DNA of 64,000 bases from Prosthecobacter sp. SYSU 5D2 (GCF_039655865.1 NZ_JBBYXL010000001.1:596356-660355); one strand, 5' to 3'; counted from the stretch's first letter, positions 53,373 through 63,480 are shown. Numbers and translations are program-made. Notes: generated from the letters alone by a model not told the origin.

Positions 53373-54795
53373 CTGGACGCTTCCGGTGCTTTCGCACCAT
53401 GCCCATTTCCTTCAGCTTCCGCTGCAGGGTGCGGCGGCTCATGTTCAGCAGGTCGGCGGCTTCGCTGCGGTTGTTGCCTGCGCGTTCCAGGGCCTCCAGG
53501 ATCAGGTTTTTTTCCATCTCGTGGATGTCCAGTTCTGCCTTCGGTGCAGCAGCGCTGGCGCTGGCAGATTCGGCAGCCGGTTTTCCCGCGGGCACCGGTA
53601 CCCGCCAGCCGAGGCCACCGGGTTGGGAGAGATACGCAGGCAGGTGCTTGGCCATGATGCGGCTGCTGTTGCTCATCACCACGCCGTGCTCGATGGCGGC
53701 TCGCAGCTCGCGCACATTGCCAGGCCAGTCATAGGTCATCAGCACTGGCAGGGCATCCTCGCCTAACGGCTTGTATGTTTTTCCATTCGCCGTGGCCAGG
53801 TCCTTTAAAAAATGGTCCGCCAGCACCGGGATGTCCCCTTTGCGTGTGCGCAGCGGCGGCATGTGCAGCGTGACCACGCGCAGCCGCCAGTAAAGGTCTT
53901 CGCGGAACTTGCCCTCCTCCACCATCTTCGCCAGGTCCTTGTTCGTCGCCGCCACCACGCGCACATCCACCTTGATCGGCTTGCTGCCCCCCACCCGCTC
54001 GATGACTTGCTCGCCTAACGCCCGCAGCAGCTTCACCTGCGTGCTGGCATCAATCTCGCCGATCTCATCCAAAAACAGTGTTCCTCCGTCCGCCAGTTCA
54101 AAGCGGCCTATACGCCGCTCCTGCGCCCCGGTAAACGAGCCTTTCTCATGGCCAAAAAGCTCGCTCTCTAAAATCTGCGGAGACAACGCCGCACAGTGTA
54201 CCGTTACCAGCTTGGCCTTGGGCCGCCCGCTCAGATTATGCACGGCCCGCGCCACCAGTTCCTTGCCCGTACCGCTTTCGCCTTCGATCAAAACCGTGGC
54301 CCGAGTGGGTGCCACCTGCTGGATGGTTTCCAAGATGGGCTTCAGCGTGTCCGCCTTCCCCAAAATGCCTTCGATGGAGTACTTCTGCTCCACCTGCTGC
54401 TTCAGCGCCTTGTTTTCCTTCTCCAGACTGCGGCTGCGCAGCGCCCGCTTCACCAGCAGTTCCACTTCGTCCAAGTTCAGCGGTTTGGTCACGAAGTGAT
54501 ACGCCCCGCGCCGCATCGCCTCCACCGCCGTATCCACGCTGCCATAAGCCGTCATCATGATGCACACCGGAGGATGCGGCAGGTGCAGCGCCTCCTCCAG
54601 CAGCTTCATGCCATTGTCCTCGCCTAACCGGAGGTCTGTCAGCATGACATCAATCTGGTCATTCTTCAGGTGCTCCATCGCCTCCGCAGCATTGGAGGCC
54701 ACGTAACAGTCAAAGTCATCCTCCAGCGACAGGCGCAGCCCGTCACGGGTGTGTCTTTCATCATCAACAATGAGGATGGTGGCAGGGTCGGTCAT
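53362..54795 (-). CDS. Sigma-54-dependent response regulator, NtrC family
   Basis: The 477-residue regulator has a receiver domain (about residues 1-120; phosphoacceptor in DVMLTDLRLG near residue 56), an AAA+ domain with Walker A GESGTGKE and the loop GSFTGA, the common variant of GAFTGA that touches sigma-54. The C-terminus is a Fis-type helix-turn-helix (NNRSEAADLLNMSRRTLQRKL). It is on the same strand as the kinase at 55460, the likely original partner, but a toxin-antitoxin pair lies between. It is also convergent with the THI5-sensor kinase. Confidence 0.95.
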   Translation of the reverse strand: MTDPATILIVDDERHTRDGLRLSLEDDFDCYVASNAAEAMEHLKNDQIDVMLTDLRLGEDNGMKLLEEALHLPHPPVCIMMTAYGSVDTAVEAMRRGAYHFVTKPLNLDEVELLVKRALRSRSLEKENKALKQQVEQKYSIEGILGKADTLKPILETIQQVAPTRATVLIEGESGTGKELVARAVHNLSGRPKAKLVTVHCAALSPQILESELFGHEKGSFTGAQERRIGRFELADGGTLFLDEIGEIDASTQVKLLRALGEQVIERVGGSKPIKVDVRVVAATNKDLAKMVEEGKFREDLYWRLRVVTLHMPPLRTRKGDIPVLADHFLKDLATANGKTYKPLGEDALPVLMTYDWPGNVRELRAAIEHGVVMSNSSRIMAKHLPAYLSQPGGLGWRVPVPAGKPAAESASASAAAPKAELDIHEMEKNLILEALERAGNNRSEAADLLNMSRRTLQRKLKEMGMVRKHRKRPVKE

Positions 54796-54856
54796 GGAGT
54801 CAAAACTTCGTCAGTATTGTGGATGATGGTTGAGGTTGATAGCAAGACTGTCCGGC

Positions 54857-55159
54857 TCAGTTGCCAAACAAACGATAGCGGATGGTGTTTGGATTTTGCC
54901 GCAGGTCCATGATGGCGGCAATCACCACCCTTCTCGCCTGAACTTCATAAAAGATGCCATATGGAAACTTGCTCACCAGAAGACGACGGTAAGGTGCCTG
55001 ATAGGTAGGCCCCGATTCAGGATGGCGACGCAGGTGGGAAAAAGCCACATCCAGGCACTGCATGAAAACGGTTCCGCGCCCTTCCTGGAAATCTTCAAGC
55101 CGGTTAAAGGCAAGCTGGATGTCAGTCTCTGCACCCAGCAGAAAAATGAGTTCCCTCAT
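54857..55159 (-). CDS. ParE/RelE-family toxin
   Basis: The 100-residue protein has the RelE-superfamily fold pattern: an N-terminal helix-rich segment (AETDIQLAFNRLEDF), HPESGPTYQ, then the beta core YRRLLVSKFPYGIFYEV and VVIAAIMDLRQNP. The tyrosine and arginine residues in FPYGIFYE/DLRQNP fit ParE-like toxins more than RelE. It overlaps the antitoxin stop/start by four bases (ATGA). Target (gyrase or ribosome) cannot be told. Confidence 0.85.
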   Translation of the reverse strand: MRELIFLLGAETDIQLAFNRLEDFQEGRGTVFMQCLDVAFSHLRRHPESGPTYQAPYRRLLVSKFPYGIFYEVQARRVVIAAIMDLRQNPNTIRYRLFGN

Positions 55160-55380
55160 GCTCGACTTCCAAGAATCTTCTGTTGGATCTCCTCCCAGGT
55201 CGTGAACCTCTCCGGGGCGTTTTTGAACTCTTGCATCCGCCGGTCCAGTTCCTCCACCACATGGCTTTCCACGGGCAGTTCAGCGGGATGCTCAGCGAGA
55301 TCGTCCCACAGCTCACTGACAAAAATAAGCTTCTCAGCCGAGGATAGCCGGCGGATTTCAGGGAAGTGCTCAATGACCAT
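55156..55380 (-). CDS. Antitoxin, addiction-module component family
   Basis: The 74-residue protein resembles putative addiction-module components (TIGR02574-like): LSSAEKLIFVSELWDDLAEHP, then LPVESHVVEELDRRMQEF and a TTWEEIQQKI C-terminus that binds the toxin. The order antitoxin-toxin with a four-base overlap is typical for the pair. Confidence 0.85.
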   Translation of the reverse strand: MVIEHFPEIRRLSSAEKLIFVSELWDDLAEHPAELPVESHVVEELDRRMQEFKNAPERFTTWEEIQQKILGSRA

Positions 55381-55459
55381 AAGAATGTTCAGGGTTGTGC
55401 TCTGTGTGTATTATAATCGAGATCAGGTTTATGTCCCAGAAGACTTCTGAAGCCGGGCA

Positions 55460-56635
55460 TCACGTGGACTCTCCATTAACGATGGGTTCTGGCGGTCCAC
55501 CGCCCGCCTCCAGCAGCCGGATCTTCCGCTCCACCAGCGGCAGCCACAGGCTCACGCGGGTGCCTTTGCCAGCACGGCTTTCGATGTCTATCTCCCCGCC
55601 ATGCTCGCGGATGATGCGGCGGACGATGAGCAACCCCAGCCCGGTGCCCGAGCTGCGCGTCGTGGAAAACGGCTGGAAAAGCTTGCCCATCTGCTCCGGA
55701 CTGATGCCCCGGCCGCTGTCTTCAAAACTCAGCCTCACCTCAAAATCCGTGTAGCTGCCGTGGATGGTCAGGCTGCCGCCCTTCGGCATGGCCTGGCAGG
55801 CATTGCGGATCAGATTGTACATCGCCTGTTTCATCTGGTCTGCATCCAGTGGCATTGCCGGCATGTCCGCCCGCAGATCCAGGCGCACCTTCACCTTGGC
55901 CTGGTCCAGATCCGGTTTCAAAAAGCGCAGGCTCTCCTGCAGCAGATCGGCAATGTGGATGCGCTGAAACTGCGGCTTCGTGGGCCGGATGGCCGCCAGG
56001 AACTGGCTGATGATGCCGTCCATGCGCTTGATCTCCCCTGTGGCCACGTCCAGGTGCTCCCGCAGCGGCTCGCCCGGCTTGCCCATCTTTTTCAGCCGCC
56101 GCTCCAGCAGTTGCAGGTGGATGGTCAGGGAGTTCAGCGGATTCCCCAGCTCATGCGCCACCCCGGCGGCCAGCAGAGTGAAGGCATTCAGCCGCTCACT
56201 CTCGATCTGCTCCTCCGTCCGCTTTCGCGTCTCCGTGATGTCCCGGATCAGCATCACAAACCCCAGCGGCTGGTCATCATCAATGTTCGTGATGTAAAAG
56301 TTCAGATAGCGGTTTTCCGGGTAAAATATCTCCATGTCCCGGCTCACCACCGTGCCCGGTTTCAGCAGCTCCCCCCAGTCCAGCCCTCGCATCCCCTGGC
56401 TCAGCTTTTGCCCCTTTACCTGCTCCTCCTTCAGGCCGAAGAGCTGGCACGCCGCGCTGTTCACATACGAAACCCGCCCCTCCGGATCCAGCAAAATCAC
56501 CCCCTCCTGCAGCGCCTGAAAGGTCTTTTCCAGAAACCCCTTCTCCTTCATCAGGTCCACGATCACGCTCTGCACCTCCGCCGGTTCCAGGCGGTCCATG
56601 CGTTTCAGAAGCTTGTCTATGAAGGCAGATCTCAT
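55460..56635 (-). CDS. PAS-domain histidine kinase
   Basis: The 391-residue kinase has no membrane segment, so is cytosolic. A PAS domain (about residues 40-140: ALQEGVILLDPEGRVSYVNSAACQLFG) is followed by a HisKA H-box HELGNPLNSL (His at about 161) and a HATPase_c (NLIRNACQAMP, EDSGRGISPE, STTRSSGTGLGLLIV). Order on the minus strand is this kinase, the antitoxin-toxin pair, then the NtrC regulator. It is divergent from cutA with only 12 bases between start codons, so the promoter elements must overlap the coding starts. Confidence 0.93.
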   Translation of the reverse strand: MRSAFIDKLLKRMDRLEPAEVQSVIVDLMKEKGFLEKTFQALQEGVILLDPEGRVSYVNSAACQLFGLKEEQVKGQKLSQGMRGLDWGELLKPGTVVSRDMEIFYPENRYLNFYITNIDDDQPLGFVMLIRDITETRKRTEEQIESERLNAFTLLAAGVAHELGNPLNSLTIHLQLLERRLKKMGKPGEPLREHLDVATGEIKRMDGIISQFLAAIRPTKPQFQRIHIADLLQESLRFLKPDLDQAKVKVRLDLRADMPAMPLDADQMKQAMYNLIRNACQAMPKGGSLTIHGSYTDFEVRLSFEDSGRGISPEQMGKLFQPFSTTRSSGTGLGLLIVRRIIREHGGEIDIESRAGKGTRVSLWLPLVERKIRLLEAGGGPPEPIVNGEST

Positions 56636-56647
56636 AAAGTGGCAGCC

Positions 56648-56980
56648 ATGACGGACATCCTGCTGGTTTTTTCAACGTTTCCCGATCTCAATCAAGCGCG
56701 TCAGACTGGCACAATGCTGGTGGATTCGCAACTGGCCGCCTGTGTCAATTTGTGCCCCAATATTGAATCTATCTACCGATGGAAAGGCGCGGTGGAAACC
56801 GGTGCCGAGGTCCTCGCCATCTTTAAAACCACCGTCCAGGCCTATCCCGCCTTTGAAAAACGCCTCACCGAGCTCCACCCGTACGAAGTCCCCGAAATCA
56901 TCGCCCTGCCCGCCGAAAAAGCCAGTGAAGCCTACGCCCGCTGGGTGATGGAAGAGGTCAAAACTCCTGCTGCTTCCTGA
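56648..56980 (+). CDS. cutA: CutA divalent-cation tolerance protein
   Basis: The 110-residue protein is a CutA1 trimer-forming protein: LVFSTFPDLNQARQTG, QLAACVNLCPNIESIYRWKG and HPYEVPEIIALP are the family's conserved blocks. CutA is linked to copper tolerance in E. coli but its function is unsettled. The start at 56648 matches the family N-terminus; the open frame extends far upstream only as antisense to the kinase. It is not near the metal-efflux operon. Confidence 0.94.
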   Translation: MTDILLVFSTFPDLNQARQTGTMLVDSQLAACVNLCPNIESIYRWKGAVETGAEVLAIFKTTVQAYPAFEKRLTELHPYEVPEIIALPAEKASEAYARWVMEEVKTPAAS

Positions 56981-56987
56981 TCCCCCC

Positions 56988-57575
56988 TCACCGCTCCGCC
57001 AGCACCATGTCCTCGATCCACTTGCCCAGCACCGGCGGGCGGAATTCACGCATCTTCGCCAGCAGTTCCGCCGCGTTATCAGCCACTAGCAGGCAGTCCC
57101 GGTGCTCCTTTTTCACAAAACCCTGCGCCGTCATGTGATCCAGGAAAGCCAGCAGCCCGTCAAAAAAACCGCCCACATTCAGCAGCCCTACCGGCTTCTC
57201 ATGGAAGCCCAATTGCAGCCAGGTCAGCGTTTCGAACAGCTCATCCATCGTGCCAAATCCCCCTGGGAGTGCGATGAATCCGTCGCTCAAATCCACCATG
57301 AGCTGCTTGCGCTCATGCATGGACCTCACCACATGCAGCTCCGTCACCCCGCCATGGCCCAGCTCCTTGTCCATCAGCGCCTGCGGGATCACGCCCACCA
57401 CCTCGCCCCCCGCCTCCAGCGCCGCATTCGCAATGTGCCCCATCAGCCCCACATTCCCTCCCCCATACACCAGGCCGATCCCCTGCCGCGCCAGAAAACC
57501 CGCCGCCTCACGGGCCGCCGAAAGATAAACCGGGTCCGTGCCCCCGCAGGAGCCACAATAAATCGCAATGCGCAT
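56988..57575 (-). CDS. LOG-family (TIGR00730) nucleotide 5'-monophosphate phosphoribohydrolase
   Basis: The 195-residue protein carries the LOG motif PGGFGTMDE and the N-terminal VYGGGNVGLMG and RKQLMVDLSDGFIALPGG. LOG proteins cleave ribose-5-phosphate from cytokinin nucleotides or AMP-like nucleotides. Stop codons of this gene and cutA are 7 bases apart, convergent, with no hairpin. Confidence 0.93.
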   Translation of the reverse strand: MRIAIYCGSCGGTDPVYLSAAREAAGFLARQGIGLVYGGGNVGLMGHIANAALEAGGEVVGVIPQALMDKELGHGGVTELHVVRSMHERKQLMVDLSDGFIALPGGFGTMDELFETLTWLQLGFHEKPVGLLNVGGFFDGLLAFLDHMTAQGFVKKEHRDCLLVADNAAELLAKMREFRPPVLGKWIEDMVLAER

Positions 57576-57843
57576 CCCGCTTTGTGCGCGAGCATCGCCT
57601 GCGGATCAAGAATGGAAACATCCCTTCCCATCTCTGCCCCCTTGCCTCTCTGCGGCAAAACCGAGCGTCCTTGCATGGATGAAACCGCTTCTGTGCTCCC
57701 GTCCATTGTTCCCGTATTTTCCCCGATTAGTGGTTTAAAAACTCTGGCTGGCCCTAGCTCAATCCCCACCCCCGCCTTGAAACCCTCTTGGAATTTCCCG
57801 CTTCGCGTGCATGCTCCCCTCCCCCAGGATTCTCCTTTCCCCC

Positions 57844-58731
57844 ATGCACGTTCATACCCTCGACCTTCAATTTCAAGACACCCCCGGCCTCATCGCCGCC
57901 TACCTGGTCGAAAATGAAGGACACCTCGCGCTCATCGAGACTGGCCCCGGCTCCTGCCGCCCGCACCTCCTCGCCGCCATCCAGGAGCATGGATTTGATG
58001 CCAACGACATCCGCCAGGTGCTCGTCACCCACATCCACCTGGACCACGCAGGTGGTGCCGGTTGGTGGGCTCAGCAGGGTGCCCAGGTCTTCTGCCATCC
58101 CAGCGCCGCCCGCCACCTCGTGGACCCCGCCCGCCTCATGGACAGCGCCCGCCGCGTGTATGGTGACCAGATGGACACCCTCTGGGGCGACATGCACCCC
58201 GCCCCGGAAGAGCGCGTCACCCCGTTGATGGACGGCGAAAGCATCTCCCTCAGCAGCCTCAAAATCACCGCCTGGGACACCCCCGGCCACGCCCGCCATC
58301 ATCACGCCTACGTCATCGGCGACACCTGCTTCACCGGCGACGTCGCCGGGCTGCGCCTGGAAAACAAACCCTACTGGTCCGTCACCGCCGCCCCTCCCCA
58401 GTTCGATCCCCCCGCCTACCTCGCCTCCGTGGACCGACTCCTCGCCGGCCACTTCCAGCGTCTTTTCCTCACCCATTTCGGCGAAGTGCCGGATGCCCAT
58501 GACCACCTCCTGCATTACCGCCAGCGCATCGAAGAAGTGCATCAAAAAGTCCGCACCTGGATGACCGCCGGCTGCACCCAGGAAGAAATCCGCCGCCGTT
58601 ATCTGGAAACCGAGCATGACCTGGCCAAAACCGCCGACGTCTCCCCCACCGGCTGGCTCCTCCACGAAATGTCAAACGGCACCGCCATGTGCGCCGACGG
58701 CATCCGTCTCTACGTGGAAAAGAATCCCTGA
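57844..58731 (+). CDS. MBL-fold metallo-hydrolase
   Basis: The 295-residue protein has the metallo-beta-lactamase motif THIHLDHAGG, later metal ligands in TPGHARHHH, DTCFTGDV and a C-terminal LTHFGEV histidine. The C-terminal helical extension (about 215-295) resembles that of uncharacterised MBL proteins encoded in many Planctomycetota and Verrucomicrobiota. Substrate unknown. The chosen ATG at 57844 starts just before the first strand (HVHTLDLQF). Confidence 0.88.
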   Translation: MHVHTLDLQFQDTPGLIAAYLVENEGHLALIETGPGSCRPHLLAAIQEHGFDANDIRQVLVTHIHLDHAGGAGWWAQQGAQVFCHPSAARHLVDPARLMDSARRVYGDQMDTLWGDMHPAPEERVTPLMDGESISLSSLKITAWDTPGHARHHHAYVIGDTCFTGDVAGLRLENKPYWSVTAAPPQFDPPAYLASVDRLLAGHFQRLFLTHFGEVPDAHDHLLHYRQRIEEVHQKVRTWMTAGCTQEEIRRRYLETEHDLAKTADVSPTGWLLHEMSNGTAMCADGIRLYVEKNP

Positions 58732-58909
58732 AACTGGGTCATTCAGCCCTTCATGGCGCCTTCCAGTTCCAAACCGTGACAGGATACCCACAGATGGGCT
58801 TGGCACATTTCTCCGAAGAGTGTAGCTGCGTTCTTTATCCGGGAGCCAGGGCCGGGAGCCAGGACTTGGCTGCTCCTGCAGCAATGCAGACACGACCTGC
58901 TCTGCCTCC

Positions 58910-59401
58910 TCAGTGAAAGACGGGTTTGTAGCCCTCGATCACCAGCTTCGGTTTGGAATAATTTCTGGATATATGGCAAAATATCGCGCAAGTGGCGGTG
59001 ACTCGGCTGCCTCGCTTGAACTTATCCGCCAAACTTTTCTGGTCCTGATTCAGCATGATCGTATAACCCACCACAAAGGGGGTGCCGGAGATGCGTTCTT
59101 CATCCAGCGCAGAAATGAGGGTGATGTGGTTGGTGCTCGTATCCACCTCCTTGATCTTAAAACTGAGGGTGGCCGTCTTCTGATGGACATTGCCTTTCAC
59201 GAACTTGTCAGCCTCCTCAATCACGGAATTATAATCAGCCGACGGTTCTTTCAGCCGGCGCAGGAGGTCGCGGGGCATCCCTTCCAGCGCTATCTTGGGA
59301 TTCATTTCCGCCGCAGCCGGGGTCTGGCCAAGACCGGTGGCAGGCACCGCCGAGAGTCCCAAGAACAGCAGAAGACAGGCGTGACAGAAGAATGCATTCA
59401 T
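58910..59401 (-). CDS. Secreted hypothetical protein, possible OB-fold
   Basis: The 163-residue protein has a signal-like N-terminus (CHACLLLFLGLSAVPATG) and a beta-rich C-terminal half (NVHQKTATLSFKIKEVDTST, HITLISALDEERI, RGSRVTATCAIFCHISRNY) whose strand pattern suits a five-strand OB-fold or tRNA_anti-like domain. I know no family. It is preceded by a 286-base gap with nothing recognisable and is convergent with the MBL gene, with a 178-base gap that has only a direct repeat GGGAGCCAGG. Confidence 0.55.
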   Translation of the reverse strand: MNAFFCHACLLLFLGLSAVPATGLGQTPAAAEMNPKIALEGMPRDLLRRLKEPSADYNSVIEEADKFVKGNVHQKTATLSFKIKEVDTSTNHITLISALDEERISGTPFVVGYTIMLNQDQKSLADKFKRGSRVTATCAIFCHISRNYSKPKLVIEGYKPVFH

Positions 59402-59687
59402 ACTTTTCGCTACACGGAATGATCGGCCGGACTGGAATGACGGGACAAGAATAGTCTGGAGGTGAAAAACATCAAGACCCTCGTGGAGTCAAAGAAGATG
59501 GTTGGGATTATGTCAAAATTCATCTTTTACCAGGTTTTGGCATTGCTGCTTCTCCAGGCATATGAAAGCCGCTGCCGGACCCAGGCACCCAACCCGGCTG
59601 ACGTGAGTTGAGCTGGCCAGAAGCAAGCTCCCCAGATGTAAAAACAGCGCCGGTTTTTTGACAGGACACCGGATGTGGAATGCCCCC

Positions 59688-60641
59688 TCACTCCTTCGGC
59701 CAAAGCCACACCATGTACCCGGCATACGCCGTGAGCAGCAGCACCCCCTCCCAGCGGGCCAGTTTATGGCCCGTCTTCATGATCGGCACCAGGATCACGG
59801 AAAAGGCGATGACCACATAAATGTCCGTCATCTGGATGCCTCCGGCGTTCAGCGGCTTCACCAGGGCCGCACCGCCCAGGATGCCCAGGATATTGAAGAT
59901 GTTTGAGCCGATGATATTCCCCAGCGCGATGTCCGGCTCCTTTTTCAGCGCCGCCACCACGCAGGTCACCAGTTCCGGCATGCTCGTGCCCGCCGCCACA
60001 ATCGTCAGGCCGATCACCGCCTCGCTGATGCCATACAGCCGCGCCAGGCTCACTGCCCCATCCACCATGAAGCGGGATCCCGCCACCAGCAGCACCAGGC
60101 CCCCGACCACAAAAAGCACATCCCGCCCCACACTGCCCTTCGGTGACGGCAGCGCCTCGGCAAACTCCGCCTCCACCGCTGGCAGCGGCTTCACCTTTTT
60201 CGCATAGATCACCGTGAAGACCAGATACGCCACCAGCCCCCCCACCAGCAGCCCGCCCTCCATCCGGCTGATGTAAAGATCGTGCATCATCAGCCCCGCC
60301 ATCAGGGACACCCCCACCATGATCGGCGCATCAATGCGCAGGATTTGAAGCTGCACCTTCAGCGGACAGATCAGCGCCGTCAGCCCCAGGATCAGCCCCA
60401 CATTCAGCGCATTGGATCCCAGCACATTCCCCATCGCGATCGCCCCCTGGTCATCCATCGCCGCCTGGATGCTCACCACCAGCTCCGGCGCACTCGTGCC
60501 AAACGCCACCACCGTCAGCCCCACCACCAGCGGCGTCAGCCCCAGCCGCAGCGCCAGCGCCGAGCTCCCCCTCACCAGCCCCTCCCCCCCGAAGTAAAGC
60601 AGGATGAGTCCGAGGAGGATGAAGGTCAGAGATTCAATCAT
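59688..60641 (-). CDS. CaCA-family calcium/sodium antiporter (YrbG-like)
   Basis: The 317-residue membrane protein has two inverted halves, each with the alpha-repeat of Na+/Ca2+ exchangers: VVAFGTSAPELVVSI and GNVLGSNALNVGLILG in the first, VAAGTSMPELVTCVVAA and GNIIGSNIFNILGILG in the second. About ten hydrophobic segments are present. The ATG at 60641 is chosen because the first membrane segment starts at ESLTFILLG; the frame is open to 60674. Confidence 0.93.
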   Translation of the reverse strand: MIESLTFILLGLILLYFGGEGLVRGSSALALRLGLTPLVVGLTVVAFGTSAPELVVSIQAAMDDQGAIAMGNVLGSNALNVGLILGLTALICPLKVQLQILRIDAPIMVGVSLMAGLMMHDLYISRMEGGLLVGGLVAYLVFTVIYAKKVKPLPAVEAEFAEALPSPKGSVGRDVLFVVGGLVLLVAGSRFMVDGAVSLARLYGISEAVIGLTIVAAGTSMPELVTCVVAALKKEPDIALGNIIGSNIFNILGILGGAALVKPLNAGGIQMTDIYVVIAFSVILVPIMKTGHKLARWEGVLLLTAYAGYMVWLWPKE

Positions 60642-60860
60642 GGGAGGAGGAGAATGGCAGCCAAGTAACAGCACACACCACGATTTGTCATCCCAAGATC
60701 CCGCCGCCTTCTCCTTCCCCTCTCTTCATCCGTGTCTTGTTCAAAACCTTTCATCCTCTGAGATTCTGACCCCCGATTCTTATCCTCGTTAGAGCCACTC
60801 TCATAGCGATGTCGCGTCCGGGTCCATTGGCGCGGTCAGCCCGGCTTTGTCACAGCCGGT

Positions 60861-61946
60861 CTAGGCTTTGAGAAACGCGCGCAATTCATCGGCCGTGACG
60901 GCGGCAAACCGGGCTTGGAGCTGATCCGCGGCTTCCGGTGGCAGGACTCCGTCATGGGCCACGAAACGGGCCGCAAATTCAAAGGGCGTCTCCGGCGTGA
61001 TTCGCACCGCCTCGCTTTGAGCCGCCGAAACAATCATCAGCCCAAACTCGCGGACATACCATTCGTTGCGGACATTGGCTGGATGGCTCATCAGCGCCAT
61101 GCCCACGGTGGCATTGCCCATTCTGCCGGTGCAATCCACCCAGCGCGGCGCCCGTTGCGCGCCGGTTGCGGCGCGGAAATGTTCCGAGGGGTTCTTCCGT
61201 CCCTCGGAGTCGCCCATGACCCCGCCGTCCTCGACATCGATGAGATCGTGAACCCGCACGCCCAGGTAGCCGTGGTCATTTTCCGGGTGCAACGTCACCG
61301 CAGCGCCCGCCGCCTGAAGCTTCGAGAAGACATCGACGATCATGCAGCCATCACTGACCATGAGGCGGTAAAGCCGTTCCTCGCGGGCTAGCACATCCCC
61401 CGTGGCGCGGCCCGCCTCACGTGTCTGCCAGGCCAGGTCCAGTTGAATCACCACCTGGTCCGCCGCCCGCCAGCGCGCCTCCGTCACGTGCTGGATGCCG
61501 GAGGGGCCGAGCTGGAACAGGTTCTTGGTCGGGCTGTGCCACCGGTCCGCCCGGCCGCCATCGGCGAAGGGCAGCTGCCGGTAGAAATCCACCACGCGCC
61601 CGTCCCCATCCACCTGCACACGGCCATGCCCGCACATGATGGACTGATGATGGATGAAGGCGTGCTCATGGGAACCCGTGACCGGCACGCCAGTGGGCGT
61701 GCAGACGTTGTGGAGCTCCGGTTTGAGCCGGAAATGCGTGGGGTAATCGGTTGGAAAGAGGAGCGCCGCGACCGGCCGCCCCTCCCGGGTGATCTTGAGC
61801 CGCCGCGTCTGGTCTTTAAACGGCCGCTGGTCCTCGACCACGAAAGCGCCGGGACCCGCCTCCCGTGCGGCCGTGCTTCCTGCGGCCATGGCCAAGGCCC
61901 CCGTCAAAAAACGACGCCGGCCACTCGTTGGAAATGGGTTGCTCAT
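60861..61946 (-). CDS. DUF6807 family protein with Tat signal
   Basis: The 361-residue protein starts with a twin-arginine signal (GRRRFLTGALAMAAGSTA) and a beta-rich domain with FPTDYPTHFRLKPELHNVCTP, HEHAFIHHQSIMCGHGRV and PENDHGYLGVRVHD. These are typical of the DUF6807 proteins (annotated PmoA-like), secreted in Planctomycetota and Verrucomicrobiota next to carbohydrate-active enzymes. Its function is not known to me. The start at 61946 is preferred over one four codons earlier (61958). Confidence 0.72.
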   Translation of the reverse strand: MSNPFPTSGRRRFLTGALAMAAGSTAAREAGPGAFVVEDQRPFKDQTRRLKITREGRPVAALLFPTDYPTHFRLKPELHNVCTPTGVPVTGSHEHAFIHHQSIMCGHGRVQVDGDGRVVDFYRQLPFADGGRADRWHSPTKNLFQLGPSGIQHVTEARWRAADQVVIQLDLAWQTREAGRATGDVLAREERLYRLMVSDGCMIVDVFSKLQAAGAAVTLHPENDHGYLGVRVHDLIDVEDGGVMGDSEGRKNPSEHFRAATGAQRAPRWVDCTGRMGNATVGMALMSHPANVRNEWYVREFGLMIVSAAQSEAVRITPETPFEFAARFVAHDGVLPPEAADQLQARFAAVTADELRAFLKA

Positions 61947-62203
61947 GCACCCATGCATTCACCCTTCATCCACCCGCACCGCAACCAAAATCGAACGGCC
62001 TTCGGTGGCCAGGAATCATGGCCGAAACCCCACCCATCCTCAAGCCCCCGTCGCCGATGGGTCCTACGCCAAACGCGCGCCTGTCGGCGTCTAGCCTTCC
62101 TGAAATAAACTGTTGAGGATCAATCCATTGAAGCCACACTTTTACAGTTTGCCCACAGTTTGCCCGGCATCTTATCTCTGCTGATTATATTCGTGATTGA
62201 GGA

Positions 62204-63472
62204 TTATGTAGATGGACGAATATGATACTTGGCTCGATCATTGAGAATCTCTCGTTCGATATCGTTGGTGATGATGTCCAAATTGATCTGCCAGCGGTCA
62301 CGATCCGATTGGGCTAAGAAGCGCCCATCGTACGCCAGTTGCTTATTTCTGACAGTTTTGAGATAACCGACCAAATCCCACGCAGAATCCAGTGTTATGT
62401 GCCAAGCGAGGGACTTCCAGTAAGGTGTAATCGCCATTCGTCGTTGCATATTATAGGCGAAGTTAGCGTCTGCCATCCAACAGTCCTCGGCACATGCTCC
62501 AAGATAATGCTGATCGTTTTGTGCTAATTGGAGATGCACTTGCCCGGCTGGCGTAATGGCGATGAGATCATCTGGCGAAAATGAGTCACTACGCAGATGT
62601 TCCGAAAGAATGCAGCCCGCACGGGCCAAATACTGGCATTGTTCGAGAACAGATTCGAAGTTTGCTCCGTGAGCGACGAGGTCGGATGCTAGCGATTGCA
62701 AGCGGTGATAGCCACGGATGCCCGATGGTCCTCGACCCATTCGATGGTGACGTAGCCAGGACAAGATGTTGTAACGCAGAAATGGATCGGGTGACTCGGA
62801 TGCTGGATCGCACTGGAAGAGGTTCTTTACGAAACTTTCATCACCATCGTAAAATCGACGGTTGGTCCTGAGAAGAACTCTGCTTATAACTGCTTTACTG
62901 AGGAATTGATGCTCACCGGTGGCCTGGGATTGAAAAATGTCTGCCTCCGAGATGTAGCCACTGCGGCAGAATTCGAGAAATATCTCAAAGGCACGACGGG
63001 TGTCTCGCCCTGCCAGTCCAACAATGATCCGTCGTCCGTAGCGCTCATACTCGAACAGCGATCCCATCATCATTCGCAGGTAGCGTTCAAGCTTATCGGG
63101 CGAAAGCATTACTGTCCCTCCGGACATTTGGTAGGTTAGCGGTCCGGAGCTGCTATCAATCTTGGCTGTCGCAAGAACCAACCTGAGCCGCTTCGTAAGG
63201 ACCTCTTGAAACGGAGGCGGCTCGATGCGGAAGATAAGGTCTTTGAGAGCAGTGTCCAAAGGTGGTTCGTTCCGGTGGTTCTCGAAAGTCTCAAGACGCA
63301 AAGGCAGAATAACCAGGCACCGAACTTCGTGCTGAACCCATTTCGCTACCTGGAACATGAGGAGTTGCTCGTCGCGGTTCCTCTTATCGCAATTGTCCAG
63401 ACCCACGACGAGAAGGCGTCCACGCCTTGTGCAAAGATATCGTTCCATCGCTTTTAACGTTCTGAGGTGCAA
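62204..63472 (-). pseudogene. P-loop NTPase lacking its N-terminus, next to an IS3 element
   Basis: The 422-codon frame (TTG at 63472, unlikely native) begins shortly before a Walker-B-like LLVVGLDNCDKR, then has arginine- and strand-rich AAA/STAND features (RCLVILPLRLETFENH, ...). No Walker A is present, because the reading frame runs straight into the end of an IS3-type element at about 63481. The rest is alpha-helical with a winged-helix-like end (DDLIAITPAGQVHLQL). AT-richer than its neighbours, so probably acquired. The intact gene may have been a STAND- or KAP-type ATPase of a conflict or defence system; that is speculative. Confidence 0.6.
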
Positions 63473-63480
63473 CGCAATTC

